DNA of 64,000 bases from Pseudomonas viridiflava (GTDB lineage Bacteria > Pseudomonadota > Gammaproteobacteria > Pseudomonadales > Pseudomonadaceae): positions 1-64,000 of the forward strand of contig NZ_UTHA01000129.1 in the NCBI RefSeq assembly GCF_900582195.1. The letters are read 5' to 3'. Positions 8,223 through 17,471 of this stretch are shown one piece after another (the stretch's first letter is position 1; each line of letters opens with the position of its first letter). A program made the position numbers and the translations under genes. Below the pieces are notes generated by a model. It ran no database searches. It worked only from the letters and a program-made list of their open reading frames with translations, and had not been told where the DNA came from.

Positions 8223-8332
8223 GATCGTTCCCACGCTCCGCGTGGGAATGCATCCAGTGACGCTCTGCGTCACCCAGCGAAGGGACGCGGAGCGTCCCGG
8301 GCGGCATTCCCACGCGGAGCGTGGGAACGATC
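8223..8332. repeat. 110-bp palindromic element, family GATCGTTCCCACGC, copy A
   Basis: A perfect 29-bp terminal inverted repeat (8223-8251 and 8304-8332) encloses a core with two further small palindromes. It begins 22 bp after the stop of the phosphomannomutase-like gene and ends one base before the SGNH gene stop, that is, between two convergent 3' ends. A sister copy is at 28462-28572. It may act as a bidirectional terminator or RNA-stabilising structure. Confidence 0.85.
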
Positions 8333-8333
8333 A

Positions 8334-9461
8334 TTAAGGGGCGGCGTCGCAACGATCCTTGGCGCCCATGATCCAGCCGTAGAAGTAATCGGCAATCACC
8401 TTCCCGCCCGTGGCCGGCACCGGGTGAATCTTGTCCGGGCCAATCATCGCCGCCGCGTAGCGTTTGACGTCCGGCCCGAACGCACATTGCAGGTTGGCGT
8501 ACCCCAGATGCTGCTCACGCGCCCACGGCTCAAGCACCTGCGCGTACGCCGACATCGGATAGGCACTGGAACGCGTGGTGTCCTGGCGCATGATCAGGTT
8601 GATGCTTGCCTTCGGTTGAATCTCACGCAACATCCCCACCAGCCCCTGAACGTTCTGCAGGTACTGCGCAGGCTTCACGCCGAAGCCTTGATCGTTGCCA
8701 CCAAGCATGATCAGGTAAACATCAGCGGGGATCTTCGACACGGCAGCTTTCCACTGCACTTGCCATTGCGGGTCCTTGTGATAGAAGTCCGCAGAGGCCG
8801 CACCGGAGGCCGCCAGTTTCGAGACGCGCACGCCGTTCTGCTCGTTGCTCATCCACAGGCCGAACAACGTCGGCGCGCCCTTCACCACTTCCAGTTTGAA
8901 GGACCAGTCTTTCGCGGCCGAGAGACCTGTCAGCGGTACTTCCTGAACACCCGAACCTTCAAGCTTCAGGGGTTGCCAGTCTTGCGCAGGCGTCCAGCGA
9001 TAGCGGATCTCGCTGGATTCGCCGTTGCCCAGGTAAAGCAATTTCGCCTGGGTGACAGCGGTATCGATGCGCGGCGTCGGACTCGCATCCACTTGCAACC
9101 ATGCACCGGGCCGGCCCGTCACCGTGCGGCTGTCCGGACTCGCCTGCCCCAGGTCTGAAACCTTCCAGTCGCCGCCAAAGTACTTGTCACTGCTGCGGGT
9201 GTATTTGAAATGCGTGCCGCCCAGCGCCGCGCCGTGGTTGAAACCGACGTAACCCGGGCCGGCAAAACCGACCTCCCCGGCCACGCGCTGCACCAGTTTG
9301 TTCAGGTAGAAATCCTGCCCGGCGCTGTAGCTGTCGCCGATCACCGAGACCGACAAGACCTTGCCGGCCTTGCCTTCACGCCACTGCGCAAAACGCTCGC
9401 GGGCATCGCCCACCTGAACCACCGACGCTGCGACGGGTTGCGCGTCATCTACTGCCAACAT
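8334..9461 (-). CDS. SGNH/GDSL-family hydrolase, EPS-associated
   Basis: A 375-residue SGNH-fold protein. The GDS motif (Gly42-Asp43-Ser44) gives the nucleophile, GGND (254-257) is block III, and DKIH (Asp343, His346) completes the triad. Residues about 80-220 form a beta-rich insert between these blocks. In EPS loci such proteins add or remove O-acetyl groups together with a membrane acyltransferase like the one just upstream. The start at 9461 has AAGGAA upstream and an in-frame stop a few codons before it. Oddly, the N-terminus (MLAVDDAQPVAASVV) is no obvious signal peptide, although the substrate should be periplasmic. A REPIN separates it from the acyltransferase gene, so loss of an original N-terminus is possible. 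Confidence 0.8.
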   Translation of the reverse strand: MLAVDDAQPVAASVVQVGDARERFAQWREGKAGKVLSVSVIGDSYSAGQDFYLNKLVQRVAGEVGFAGPGYVGFNHGAALGGTHFKYTRSSDKYFGGDWKVSDLGQASPDSRTVTGRPGAWLQVDASPTPRIDTAVTQAKLLYLGNGESSEIRYRWTPAQDWQPLKLEGSGVQEVPLTGLSAAKDWSFKLEVVKGAPTLFGLWMSNEQNGVRVSKLAASGAASADFYHKDPQWQVQWKAAVSKIPADVYLIMLGGNDQGFGVKPAQYLQNVQGLVGMLREIQPKASINLIMRQDTTRSSAYPMSAYAQVLEPWAREQHLGYANLQCAFGPDVKRYAAAMIGPDKIHPVPATGGKVIADYFYGWIMGAKDRCDAAP

Positions 9462-9491
9462 GCAAAATTTCCTTCAGTCTGGAATGGCCCC

Positions 9492-9566
9492 TTCGCGAGC
9501 AAGCTCGCTCCCACAGTGGATCTCTGCAAGTCACACCATCCCTGTGGGAGCGAGCTTGCTCGCGAA
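9492..9566. repeat. REPIN (inverted REP pair)
   Basis: Forward REP core at 9492-9515 and reverse core at 9543-9566, placed between the acyltransferase stop and the SGNH hydrolase start, inside an otherwise tight gene run. Confidence 0.9.
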
Positions 9567-9570
9567 GCTT

Positions 9571-10617
9571 TTAGCTGTTTTGCGTCTGCACCACCGGAAC
9601 GATGGGCGCCGCCGGTTTCTTCTTCGCCGCCCGCTCGCCAAGGAACAGCACAGAAGTGAAATTGAACCGACTGAAAACCATCGACAACACCACCGGCCCA
9701 AGCAAGCCACAACTCAAGCCACCCAGCACCAGCAGGCTTTCATCCTTCACGCCCAACCGTCCCAGTACAAACCGCGACGTCGCCGCGAACAGCACATGAA
9801 ACAGGAAGATCGCATACGAATAACCACCGAGCCACGTCAGCGCCTTCGACCGCACATCACTCGACAGCAACGCGATGCAAGACACGCAACCCACGGTCAG
9901 ACCGATCAGACTGCGGCGATCAACAATCAACTCACGATCAATCGCCGCCACATACAACAGCGTCAGCGAGATCATCACAAACAACAGCGGCCCGATCACT
10001 TTGAAGCGCTGCTTCAATGCGTCTACATTCTCCTGACCAATCATCCCCGCCACGAAAAACGGCAGCAGATAAATCGCGCCGTTAATCCCGAATGCATCGA
10101 ACTTGAACGGCGGCAACAAAAACAACAGCGCCGCAAACGCAAACAGCCCATACAGCCGCGTCGCGGAACGCAGCATTCCGCGCCACTCCAGCAGCCCGAC
10201 GAACATGAAAATGATGAACACCGCCTGCAGGAACCAGAAGTGGTTGATCGGCACCCAGAACGACAACAACGCGTCGATCACGCCGACATCCTTGTTCACC
10301 CCCGGCCCCACCGCTTGCAACACCGAAAACGGCACGCCGACGCAAAACAGCGGCACGATCAAGCGCCGCACCTTGCCGCTGAAGAACGCGGAAAAGTCAT
10401 TGCCGCGAATTTTGTAAATCGAATAGATGTACCCGGAGATGAACGTAAACAGCGGCATACGCACGTACACCATCGAATCGGCGATCACCCGGAACGGCGA
10501 GCCGATGTCGATCTTCAACCCGCCACCCAGCGGGCCGATGACGTGATAGAGCACCAGCAACAGGCACGCCAGCCCCCGCAGGGTTTCAATCTCCAGGGAC
10601 TTTTTCTTGCTCGACAT
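9571..10617 (-). CDS. Acyltransferase family 3 membrane protein
   Basis: A 348-residue integral membrane protein with about ten hydrophobic segments. The start, IETLRGLACLLLVLYHVIG (residues 9-27), carries the conserved Arg and His of the acyltransferase 3 (OafA/YrhL) family; the FISGYIYS segment is also typical. These proteins move acetyl or other acyl groups onto sugars across the inner membrane. With the SGNH protein next to it, O-acylation of the polymer of this locus is likely. It starts 12 bp after the Wzy-like gene on the same strand. Confidence 0.88.
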   Translation of the reverse strand: MSSKKKSLEIETLRGLACLLLVLYHVIGPLGGGLKIDIGSPFRVIADSMVYVRMPLFTFISGYIYSIYKIRGNDFSAFFSGKVRRLIVPLFCVGVPFSVLQAVGPGVNKDVGVIDALLSFWVPINHFWFLQAVFIIFMFVGLLEWRGMLRSATRLYGLFAFAALLFLLPPFKFDAFGINGAIYLLPFFVAGMIGQENVDALKQRFKVIGPLLFVMISLTLLYVAAIDRELIVDRRSLIGLTVGCVSCIALLSSDVRSKALTWLGGYSYAIFLFHVLFAATSRFVLGRLGVKDESLLVLGGLSCGLLGPVVLSMVFSRFNFTSVLFLGERAAKKKPAAPIVPVVQTQNS

Positions 10618-10629
10618 AAAGCACCTGCC

Positions 10630-11733
10630 TCAATTCAGAATTCGTGATTCGACCTGCACCGGTTTGTTCGCCCGCAGCATCAAGCCCAGGCCAACGAACA
10701 ACACCGGCACCACCATCGAGAAGTGCCGGGCGAAGGAGCCGAAGTCCGGCTCGAACAGGCCTTGCACCAACAGAAACGCCAGCGGAATTGCGATCAGTTC
10801 CTTGGGTTTGGTCTGGATCGGCGCGCCTTTGTAATCGGTCGAGGTGATGACTTTGAACAGCAGCAGCGCAGTCATGATCATCAACGCGACGAAGATCACC
10901 TGCCCCGGCCCGGACAGCAGAATCAGCTCCACCGGGAACGACAAGCGGAAGAAAATGATCATCGAGTCCAGCGCCTGCGAAACGAAATCGCTGCCGCTGA
11001 GCCACGACACGATCAAGGATTTCGAGCCCTCCTCGCCCGCCGTGCGCAGTTCGTTGTTACTGGCGCGAATCGATGACACCGGAAAGCCCAGGGCGATCTG
11101 GATCGACATCGCTACCGCGAGATAAAACAGGAACAGCATCAGAAAGAAGGTCGTGCGCGACACGTACTTTTTCATCACGCAGACGCCGACCCACGACAGC
11201 GAAAACAGAATCCAGTAAGGCCGGATCAGCACGCCGTAGATCACCGCCGAGAGAAAGAATCCGCCGCGATACTTGCGCGTCAGCGAGCTGAGCAAAATGC
11301 TCAACACCGCCACCGACACGATGATTTCCTTGGTCAGGTTCTCGAGGAAAAACGAGCGCACGATGCCCCACAGACACAGGGTGCCGAAGATCGCCAGCGG
11401 CATGCGCCGGAACACCACCACCGGAATCGCCGTGAGGAAAAAATTGCAGAACATGCCGTAGGCCCAGGCATTGGTCAGGTTGATCCCGGTGGGCCGTAGC
11501 AGGAACGCCGAACACTCGTAGGACGAGCGGTCCGGCGAGAATGGATTCCAGAAGTTGCAGTTGTCGGCACGGGCGTAGGACGACCACAAGGTCATCGCAT
11601 CCGGCCCCGGATCACGGGGGACCAACAGCGGCATCGCCACCGACAGAAACAGCCCGGTGAAAAGGATCAGGAACGACACATACGAATCGAGTCGCTTGCC
11701 ACGAAACTCGATGCACGGCAGTTTCAGGCCCAT
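10630..11733 (-). CDS. Wzy-like polysaccharide polymerase membrane protein
   Basis: A 367-residue membrane protein with roughly ten transmembrane segments. An open frame runs further upstream to 12108 but lies inside the flippase gene; the ATG at 11733, just before the flippase stop (10-bp overlap), is the natural start and gives MGLKLPCIEF. Family members are poorly conserved, so the call rests on topology, the large loop at about residues 60-95 (DNCNFWNPFSPDRSSYEC), and position beside Wzx, Wzc and a glycosyltransferase. The ARHFSMVVPVLF end resembles O-antigen polymerase/EpsG-type proteins. It would join repeat units in the periplasm. Moderate confidence in the exact family. Confidence 0.7.
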   Translation of the reverse strand: MGLKLPCIEFRGKRLDSYVSFLILFTGLFLSVAMPLLVPRDPGPDAMTLWSSYARADNCNFWNPFSPDRSSYECSAFLLRPTGINLTNAWAYGMFCNFFLTAIPVVVFRRMPLAIFGTLCLWGIVRSFFLENLTKEIIVSVAVLSILLSSLTRKYRGGFFLSAVIYGVLIRPYWILFSLSWVGVCVMKKYVSRTTFFLMLFLFYLAVAMSIQIALGFPVSSIRASNNELRTAGEEGSKSLIVSWLSGSDFVSQALDSMIIFFRLSFPVELILLSGPGQVIFVALMIMTALLLFKVITSTDYKGAPIQTKPKELIAIPLAFLLVQGLFEPDFGSFARHFSMVVPVLFVGLGLMLRANKPVQVESRILN

Positions 11734-12956
11734 GACAATGCGGCCTTTTTCGCCTGGGTCGCACGGGTCAGCACAGCAATCACCACAAGCTGCACGATGA
11801 TCGCGAAGACATTGCCCCACGCCGCACCGTAAATCGAATAATGCTTGATCAGCAGATAGCTGACCGGCACTGACACCAGCAGGCAAATCGCCGCGCTGGC
11901 GAGTGATACGCGACTGTTTTTCGAGGCAATCAAACCGCCCCAGACAATGTCGCCAATCGCGCGCAAGGCGAAGGAAAAAATCAGCACACCGAGGATCGCA
12001 TTGTCCGGACGCGGCACGCTGGTGGCGACGTAATCGAGCACCACGTTGAAAAACACATAGATCGCCACCGCCACCGCAGCCGACACGACAAGCGAACGCA
12101 TGACCCACTTGTTGATGAACAGTTGCTTGACCGTGAATGCCTGCTGATCAGCCTGAAAACGCTTGGCCAACAGAGGAATCCCGACCACCGCCACCACCGC
12201 GTACGACAACGCCTGCAAGGTATTCGCCGCCGACCACGCGTACACGTATTGACCCAGTTTGGCGTACGGTTCGAGGTCGGCGATCAGAAACCGCTCGGCG
12301 TACTGACTCAACGCGATCAACCCGGTGCCGAGGTAAAACGGTAATCCCGCTTTCCACACAGTGGCGGTGGCCAGTGTCCCGGCCTCTCGGCCGTGATGAA
12401 CGTTCACCACGATCAAGTAACCGGCGATGATCACCAGCACGTTGGCGGCGACCCACAGCCACAACACACTGGCGATGCCCGACACCCAACCGAGCATCAT
12501 CCCGCCCACGGCCAACACCGCCCACAGGCCGGTCTTGATGAAAAACAGCAACGCGCCCGCTGTGGCTTTCTGCGCGGAAAACACGAACGAGTTGATCTCG
12601 AACGACAGGTGTTCAGTAAGCAATACCAGCGTCACACAGAGGATCAGCGCGGCGCTCGCTTCAACTGTCTGGAACAGTGAATAAATCAGCACCGTCACCA
12701 CCGACAGCACCAGCCCCACCGCCAGATACAGCAGCAAAACCTTGTCGACCACCCGGCGCGAACTGCCGCCGACGCTGATCAACCGATTGATCTCGGAACT
12801 GAATCCCACGCTGTAAAACTTCGAGGCGATCAACGAAGCCGCGACCACCACGCCGTAAAAACCCAGCGCCTCATACCCGAGGTAATGGGTGATCGCCAAC
12901 ACCAGCAAAAACTTCGCGCCCAAGGCTCCGCCGCGAAGCAGCAGCCGAAATATCAT
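11724..12956 (-). CDS. Wzx-like oligosaccharide flippase
   Basis: A 410-residue, 12-segment membrane protein of the MATE/MurJ/Wzx superfamily. The N-terminus FRLLLRGGALGAKFLLVLAI and the evenly spaced hydrophobic helices are typical of polysaccharide biosynthesis flippases. It would move the lipid-linked repeat unit to the periplasmic face for the Wzy-like polymerase. It overlaps the upstream pyruvyl transferase gene by 4 bp and the downstream polymerase gene by 10 bp, so all three are translationally coupled. Confidence 0.85.
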   Translation of the reverse strand: MIFRLLLRGGALGAKFLLVLAITHYLGYEALGFYGVVVAASLIASKFYSVGFSSEINRLISVGGSSRRVVDKVLLLYLAVGLVLSVVTVLIYSLFQTVEASAALILCVTLVLLTEHLSFEINSFVFSAQKATAGALLFFIKTGLWAVLAVGGMMLGWVSGIASVLWLWVAANVLVIIAGYLIVVNVHHGREAGTLATATVWKAGLPFYLGTGLIALSQYAERFLIADLEPYAKLGQYVYAWSAANTLQALSYAVVAVVGIPLLAKRFQADQQAFTVKQLFINKWVMRSLVVSAAVAVAIYVFFNVVLDYVATSVPRPDNAILGVLIFSFALRAIGDIVWGGLIASKNSRVSLASAAICLLVSVPVSYLLIKHYSIYGAAWGNVFAIIVQLVVIAVLTRATQAKKAALSWA

Positions 12957-14065
12957 CGAACGACACCCTTGATGATCTCGTCCATGGCCACGGTTTTCGC
13001 CTCGATTTCACGGCAGGTGTCGGTCAGGCGCTTGCCGAAATCCGCCAGCGCATTCGGCGCGTAAACCGTGTTGATGATGGTGTCGACATTGATGTCGCCG
13101 CCGTTGATCACCCAGTCCTCGACGCCCATGTCCTGATAGGCGCCAAAGCCTTTGCGCTCGTAGCTGATGTGGTACGCCGGCACGCCGGAAAGCAGCGATT
13201 CGATGGCGCCGTGCAAGCGCACGGAAATCACCAGATCCGGTTGATATTTGGCAATCGTCGCCTTCAGTGACAACAGGTCTTCGGTGATGCCCAGTTCGCG
13301 ATAGAACGCGCCGTCATCGTTGCCACGCACCGCGCTCTGTACCGCGCAAACCACTTTGCTTTTGTTCTTCAAACGCTGCAGCAGCAACTTCAGGTTGGCC
13401 ACATAAGCGACTTTCTTTTCCTTGCTCCACTCCGGCGGCTTGCGCAGCACCACGCACACCGTGGCTGGCGACGACGCGCAGTGGGTGAATTTCGCTTGCT
13501 GAAGGATTTTGCTCGCCAGCGATTGCACGGCCAGATCCGGCGCGCGGTAGACGTTGGCGCAGGCATCGAAAATCGCCGAGGAGCGGTTGTCACGTACGAA
13601 CACCGCGTCGGCGCTGGCGTAATGCTCGACGATCTTGCTGCTCTCGCCATGGAACGGGCCGATGCTTTGCGGCAGGTACACCGACGGCACTTTGCTGAGG
13701 ATCGCGGTCTCCAGCTGTTTGGCGTGGCCGAGTTTCAGCTTGATGTGCTCGAAAGCACTTTTCGAACGCATGTAACCGCCACCAACGCCGACGATCAGGT
13801 CGGTTTTCTTCAGCAGGTCAGCAAGGCCGGCGTAGGACTGATTGAGAAACACCGCTTGCTTGACCCGGCCCAAACCCTTGGCTGCCATCACCGGCGCGTC
13901 GAAACGCGGGTGCGGCAAGTAGCTGAAAGAATCCGGATCGGAAGCCACGACACTGATCGCGGTGTCTTCGCCAAAGTTGCGCTGCACCAGCGCGATGGCC
14001 AGATCGACGAGCAAGCCGTCACCGGAGTTGGACGCACTGTAGCCATGCAAAATCGTTACGTTCAT
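12953..14065 (-). CDS. Polysaccharide pyruvyl transferase family protein
   Basis: A 370-residue cytoplasmic protein of the polysaccharide pyruvyl transferase family (CsaB/WcaK/EpsI type). Visible features are the N-terminal LHGYSASNSGDGLLVD glycine-rich segment (residues 5-20), IVGVGGGYMRS (about 91-101), SVYLPQSIGPF (about 128-138), and the late SVRLHGAIESLLSGVPAYHISYE block that is strongly conserved in the family. It should place a pyruvate ketal on a sugar, giving the polymer negative charge. It is coupled to the flippase gene by a 4-bp overlap and follows the glycosyltransferase gene by 15 bp. Confidence 0.88.
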   Translation of the reverse strand: MNVTILHGYSASNSGDGLLVDLAIALVQRNFGEDTAISVVASDPDSFSYLPHPRFDAPVMAAKGLGRVKQAVFLNQSYAGLADLLKKTDLIVGVGGGYMRSKSAFEHIKLKLGHAKQLETAILSKVPSVYLPQSIGPFHGESSKIVEHYASADAVFVRDNRSSAIFDACANVYRAPDLAVQSLASKILQQAKFTHCASSPATVCVVLRKPPEWSKEKKVAYVANLKLLLQRLKNKSKVVCAVQSAVRGNDDGAFYRELGITEDLLSLKATIAKYQPDLVISVRLHGAIESLLSGVPAYHISYERKGFGAYQDMGVEDWVINGGDINVDTIINTVYAPNALADFGKRLTDTCREIEAKTVAMDEIIKGVVR

Positions 14066-14080
14066 ATGCTTGAGTTCTAC

Positions 14081-15163
14081 TTAAAAAGTGGGAGCGCGAT
14101 ACAGGTCGTAGGTCTGGCGAATCATCAACGCGGCGCTGAAACGCTCGCGGACGATGCTCCGACCTTCATTACCGAGGTCGAGCAGGCGCGGTTTCTGGAT
14201 GATCGTCAGCACATCGGCCAGCGCCTGGTGATCACCGGAGGGAAAGACGTAGCCGGACACTTCATTGGTGACCAGTTCAGGCAGCGAGGTGCAGTTGCTG
14301 GCAATCACCGGCAAGCCCATGGCCATGCCTTCCAGCGGCACCATGGCGAAACCTTCCCAGCGACTCGGCACAATCAGCGCATCGGCTTTCTGGTACAGCG
14401 CCTGCACCTCGCTCGGCGTGACCCATGGCAGGTACTCGACGCCGTCCATCGGTGGGCACTCGACCGCATCCTCGTTGACGGCACTGCCAACCACGGTCAG
14501 CTTCATATCGCTGCGCTGGACTTTGGCGTAGGCCTTGAGCAGCACGTCGAAGCCTTTCTGGTAATCAAGGCGACCGACGAACAGCAGATGAATCGGCGCC
14601 GGGCTGTCAGCCTTCGGCGCGTCATCCCGGTGATGAATGCCGTTGTAGATCAGCGTCATGCGCTTGCGCTCGATGCCGAAACGCGCGGCTTTGTCGAGTT
14701 CGTACTGGCTGACGCAAATGATCACGTCGGTGACTTTCTGCAGCACCCGCTCGATCCACGCATAGACTTTCTGCTTGGTCGGCGAACTCTCCATGAGGAA
14801 CGAAAACGCGTGCGGGCAGTAGACGATTTTCGGCTTGCGCCACGGTCGCAACAGCACACACACGCACCGGCCTATCACCCCGGAAAAAGTGCTGTGCAAA
14901 TGCACCACATCGGGTTTTTCCTTGAGCATGACCTGGGTCAGGCGCCAGGCGAAACGCAGCAACGACGGCACATTGCGCCCGGTGCGGGGGAAGGTGCGTA
15001 TCTGTTGTTCGCCAATGCCGTGCAACTCTTTGGCCTGATCATCCGGGACCAGATACACCAGCTCGTAGTTCGCCGCATCGCCTTCAGGCGAAGCCGAAAT
15101 CGTGCGGATCACCGTCGCGACGCCACCTTTGATCGTCTCTGCCACGTGCAGTATTTTCTTCAC
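14081..15163 (-). CDS. Family 4 glycosyltransferase
   Basis: A 360-residue GT-B fold glycosyltransferase. The N-terminal HVAETIKGGVATVI glycine loop, VVHLHST (about 86-92), the IYNGI and FVGRLDYQKGFDVLL segments, and the donor-site EX7E motif (Glu270 and Glu278 in WEGFAMVPLE) are those of CAZy family GT4. It is the only glycosyltransferase of the locus. The sugar specificity cannot be read from the sequence. It lies 40 bp downstream of wzc on the same strand. Confidence 0.9.
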   Translation of the reverse strand: MKKILHVAETIKGGVATVIRTISASPEGDAANYELVYLVPDDQAKELHGIGEQQIRTFPRTGRNVPSLLRFAWRLTQVMLKEKPDVVHLHSTFSGVIGRCVCVLLRPWRKPKIVYCPHAFSFLMESSPTKQKVYAWIERVLQKVTDVIICVSQYELDKAARFGIERKRMTLIYNGIHHRDDAPKADSPAPIHLLFVGRLDYQKGFDVLLKAYAKVQRSDMKLTVVGSAVNEDAVECPPMDGVEYLPWVTPSEVQALYQKADALIVPSRWEGFAMVPLEGMAMGLPVIASNCTSLPELVTNEVSGYVFPSGDHQALADVLTIIQKPRLLDLGNEGRSIVRERFSAALMIRQTYDLYRAPTF

Positions 15164-15203
15164 AAATCACCCACTTCAAACAGGAAAAAACAGTCGCTGA
15201 CAG

Positions 15204-17453
15204 TCAGGATTTGTCGGACGCGTATTCGTAGTTGTAATAGCCGTAACCGCCATTGCCGTAGTAGCTGGCGGCGCGCTTCTCGACGCCGTTGAACACCGCA
15301 CCTTTGAGCTCGATGCCGTTCTGCGCGAAGCGGCGAATGGTCAGCTCGATTTCTTTGGCCGGGTTCACCCCGAAGCGCGTGACGATCAGGCTGATCCCGG
15401 CTTCACGGCCGACAATCGCGGCATCGGTCACCGCCAGCAGCGGCGGCGTATCGATGATCACCAGGTCGTAGCGCTCGCTCAGTTCCGCCAGCAGCTCGCG
15501 GAAATTGGCGTGCATCAACAGCTCGGAAGGATTCGGTGGCACCTGACCGCGACTGATGAAGTGCAGGTTGTCGACTTCGATTTTGTTGATCGCCTGGTCG
15601 ATGCTGCAGCGCTTGACCAGCAGGTCGGACAAGCCGTTGGTGATCGGCGTGTTGAGGGTTTTGTGCAGGTGACCTTTGCGCATGTCGGCATCGATCAGCA
15701 CCACGCGCTGGCCGCTCAGGGCCATGACGGCGGCGAGGTTGGACGAGACGAAGGTCTTGCCGACCTGCGGGCTCGGCCCGGAAATCATGATGCGGTTGTT
15801 GGTCGAATCGAGCCCGGCGAAGTGCAGGCAGGTGCGCAGGCTGCGGATCGATTCAATCGACAGATCCGTCGGATTGCGCAGGGCCAGCAGGTACGCCGGT
15901 TTGTCGACACCGTCGCGGGCACGACCTTTTTTATTGTCTTCTTCATCCTGCAAGGCGCTGTACGGGATCGACGCGTACACCGGCAAGCCGAGTTGCTCGA
16001 TAGCTTCCGGGCCTTCGAGGCCGCGGCTCAGGGATTTGCGCAGCAGCACCAGCGCCACGCCGACAAAAGCGCCGAGGAAGGTAGCGATCAGCACGATCAG
16101 GGCTTTTTTCGGCTTGACCGGGCTGGTCAGGTCGACATCCGCTGCGTCGACCAGACGCACGTTACCCACGGCACCGGCGCGAACGATGTCCAGCTCCTGG
16201 GATTTGTTCAGCAACTGTGTGTAGATCTGCGAGGCCACTTCGACATCGCGGGTCAGATTGAGCAACTCTTGTTGGGTCGCGGGCAGATCGCCGACTTTGC
16301 CTTCCAGCGATTTCTGTTGCTGGGTCAGCTCGCCGATCTGGCTCATCAACGCGCGATAGGCCGGGTGCTGTTTGGTGAACTTGCGGTCCATCTCCGCCTG
16401 CTGCATTTTCAGCTCGGAGATCCGCGTTTCCAGGGCCACCGACTGACCGAGCACCGACTGGGTTTCCAGCGAGATGTTCACGGTCTTGCCGTGGGTCTGA
16501 TAGGCGTTCAGCGCATCGCTGGCCTTGGCCAGATCACGTTTGACCTGCGGCAACTGGCTTTGCAGGAAAGCCAGACTCTGCGCCGCTTCCGCCGAGGTAC
16601 GACGCACGTTCTGATCGACGTACAGCGCGGCGATCTTGTTGAGAATCTTCACCGCTTCAGCGGCGTCGCTGCTGGCCAGCGCCAGTTTGATAATCCCCGA
16701 TTCCTTGCCCTGCTCGGAGATATCCAGCGCGTCCTGATAACCCTGAATGGTCACGATTCGCGGATTGCGCACCACTTCGAAACGGGTGCCGGGGTTGGCC
16801 AGCAACTGGGTGATCTGCCCTTCTACACCGTCCTGCGCAAACGCTTCGCCCGCCGAGCCTTCGACCAGCAGGTTGTCGTTGTCGTCGAGCAACTGGAAGC
16901 GTTTCTGCTCGCCAGCGATCAGGGTGAGTTTCTTGCCCAACAGCTCTTTGGGCAGATTGAGCCGGGCAAATTCCAGGCGCTCACCGCCCCAGGCATAACT
17001 GTTCAGGCCGAAACGCGGCGCAGCGACACTGGTTTCGGTCTCGCCGCGATAACGCCGGGCGAGAAAGCCGCCAATCATCGGAAAGGTGTTGGGGGTGACA
17101 TCGATGTCCAGGCGCAAGTCGTCGACGGTTTTGCCGATCACCGCGCGGGATTTGATGATGCCGATTTCGGTCACCGACGGTGATTGCCCGCCGAGCATGC
17201 TGTTGAGGTCGGAAAACCCGAGCATGTCGTTCTTTTTCGGCTCGACCTGCACCAGCGCATTCGCCAGGTACACGGGCGTGGCCAAAACCGCATAGGCCAC
17301 GCCGGTGACCATAAAGGCCCCGGTCAATGCGCCGATCAACCATTTCTGATCGATCAGGCTGCCGAATATGCCGAGCAGATCAATACTGTCTTGATCGTTG
17401 TCACGGGTGCCGATTACTGACGGTAACTGCATAAGTCTGTTCTTACCATTCAC
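15204..17453 (-). CDS. wzc: Wzc-like polysaccharide co-polymerase/tyrosine autokinase
   Basis: A 749-residue inner-membrane BY-kinase that controls chain length and polymer export. Order of parts: cytoplasmic N-terminus, TM1 (about 37-60), Wzz domain, periplasmic coiled coils (about 290-400), TM2 (about 450-472), then the kinase with Walker A (GPSPQVGKT, 559-567), Walker A' (VVLIDAD, 584-590), Walker B (LVIIDTPP, 664-671) and a C-terminal cluster of seven tyrosines (731, 732, 737, 739, 740, 742, 744). The last is the autophosphorylation tail. A start at residue 8 (17432) is an alternative, as neither ATG has a strong ribosome-binding site. The cognate phosphatase gene ends 18 bp upstream. Confidence 0.93.
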   Translation of the reverse strand: MNGKNRLMQLPSVIGTRDNDQDSIDLLGIFGSLIDQKWLIGALTGAFMVTGVAYAVLATPVYLANALVQVEPKKNDMLGFSDLNSMLGGQSPSVTEIGIIKSRAVIGKTVDDLRLDIDVTPNTFPMIGGFLARRYRGETETSVAAPRFGLNSYAWGGERLEFARLNLPKELLGKKLTLIAGEQKRFQLLDDNDNLLVEGSAGEAFAQDGVEGQITQLLANPGTRFEVVRNPRIVTIQGYQDALDISEQGKESGIIKLALASSDAAEAVKILNKIAALYVDQNVRRTSAEAAQSLAFLQSQLPQVKRDLAKASDALNAYQTHGKTVNISLETQSVLGQSVALETRISELKMQQAEMDRKFTKQHPAYRALMSQIGELTQQQKSLEGKVGDLPATQQELLNLTRDVEVASQIYTQLLNKSQELDIVRAGAVGNVRLVDAADVDLTSPVKPKKALIVLIATFLGAFVGVALVLLRKSLSRGLEGPEAIEQLGLPVYASIPYSALQDEEDNKKGRARDGVDKPAYLLALRNPTDLSIESIRSLRTCLHFAGLDSTNNRIMISGPSPQVGKTFVSSNLAAVMALSGQRVVLIDADMRKGHLHKTLNTPITNGLSDLLVKRCSIDQAINKIEVDNLHFISRGQVPPNPSELLMHANFRELLAELSERYDLVIIDTPPLLAVTDAAIVGREAGISLIVTRFGVNPAKEIELTIRRFAQNGIELKGAVFNGVEKRAASYYGNGGYGYYNYEYASDKS

Positions 17454-17471
17454 TGATCTGAAGAATATTCA

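Noticed and set aside
11733..12108. N-terminal extension of the Wzy-like gene up to 12108
   Set aside because: The extra part overlaps the flippase gene in another frame, is not hydrophobic, and the ATG at 11733 fits the stop/start overlap seen at other junctions of the operon.
13481..15292. 603-residue plus-strand frame across the pyruvyl transferase and glycosyltransferase genes
   Set aside because: Spans two well-supported minus-strand genes and their junction; His/Gln/Arg-rich shadow composition.
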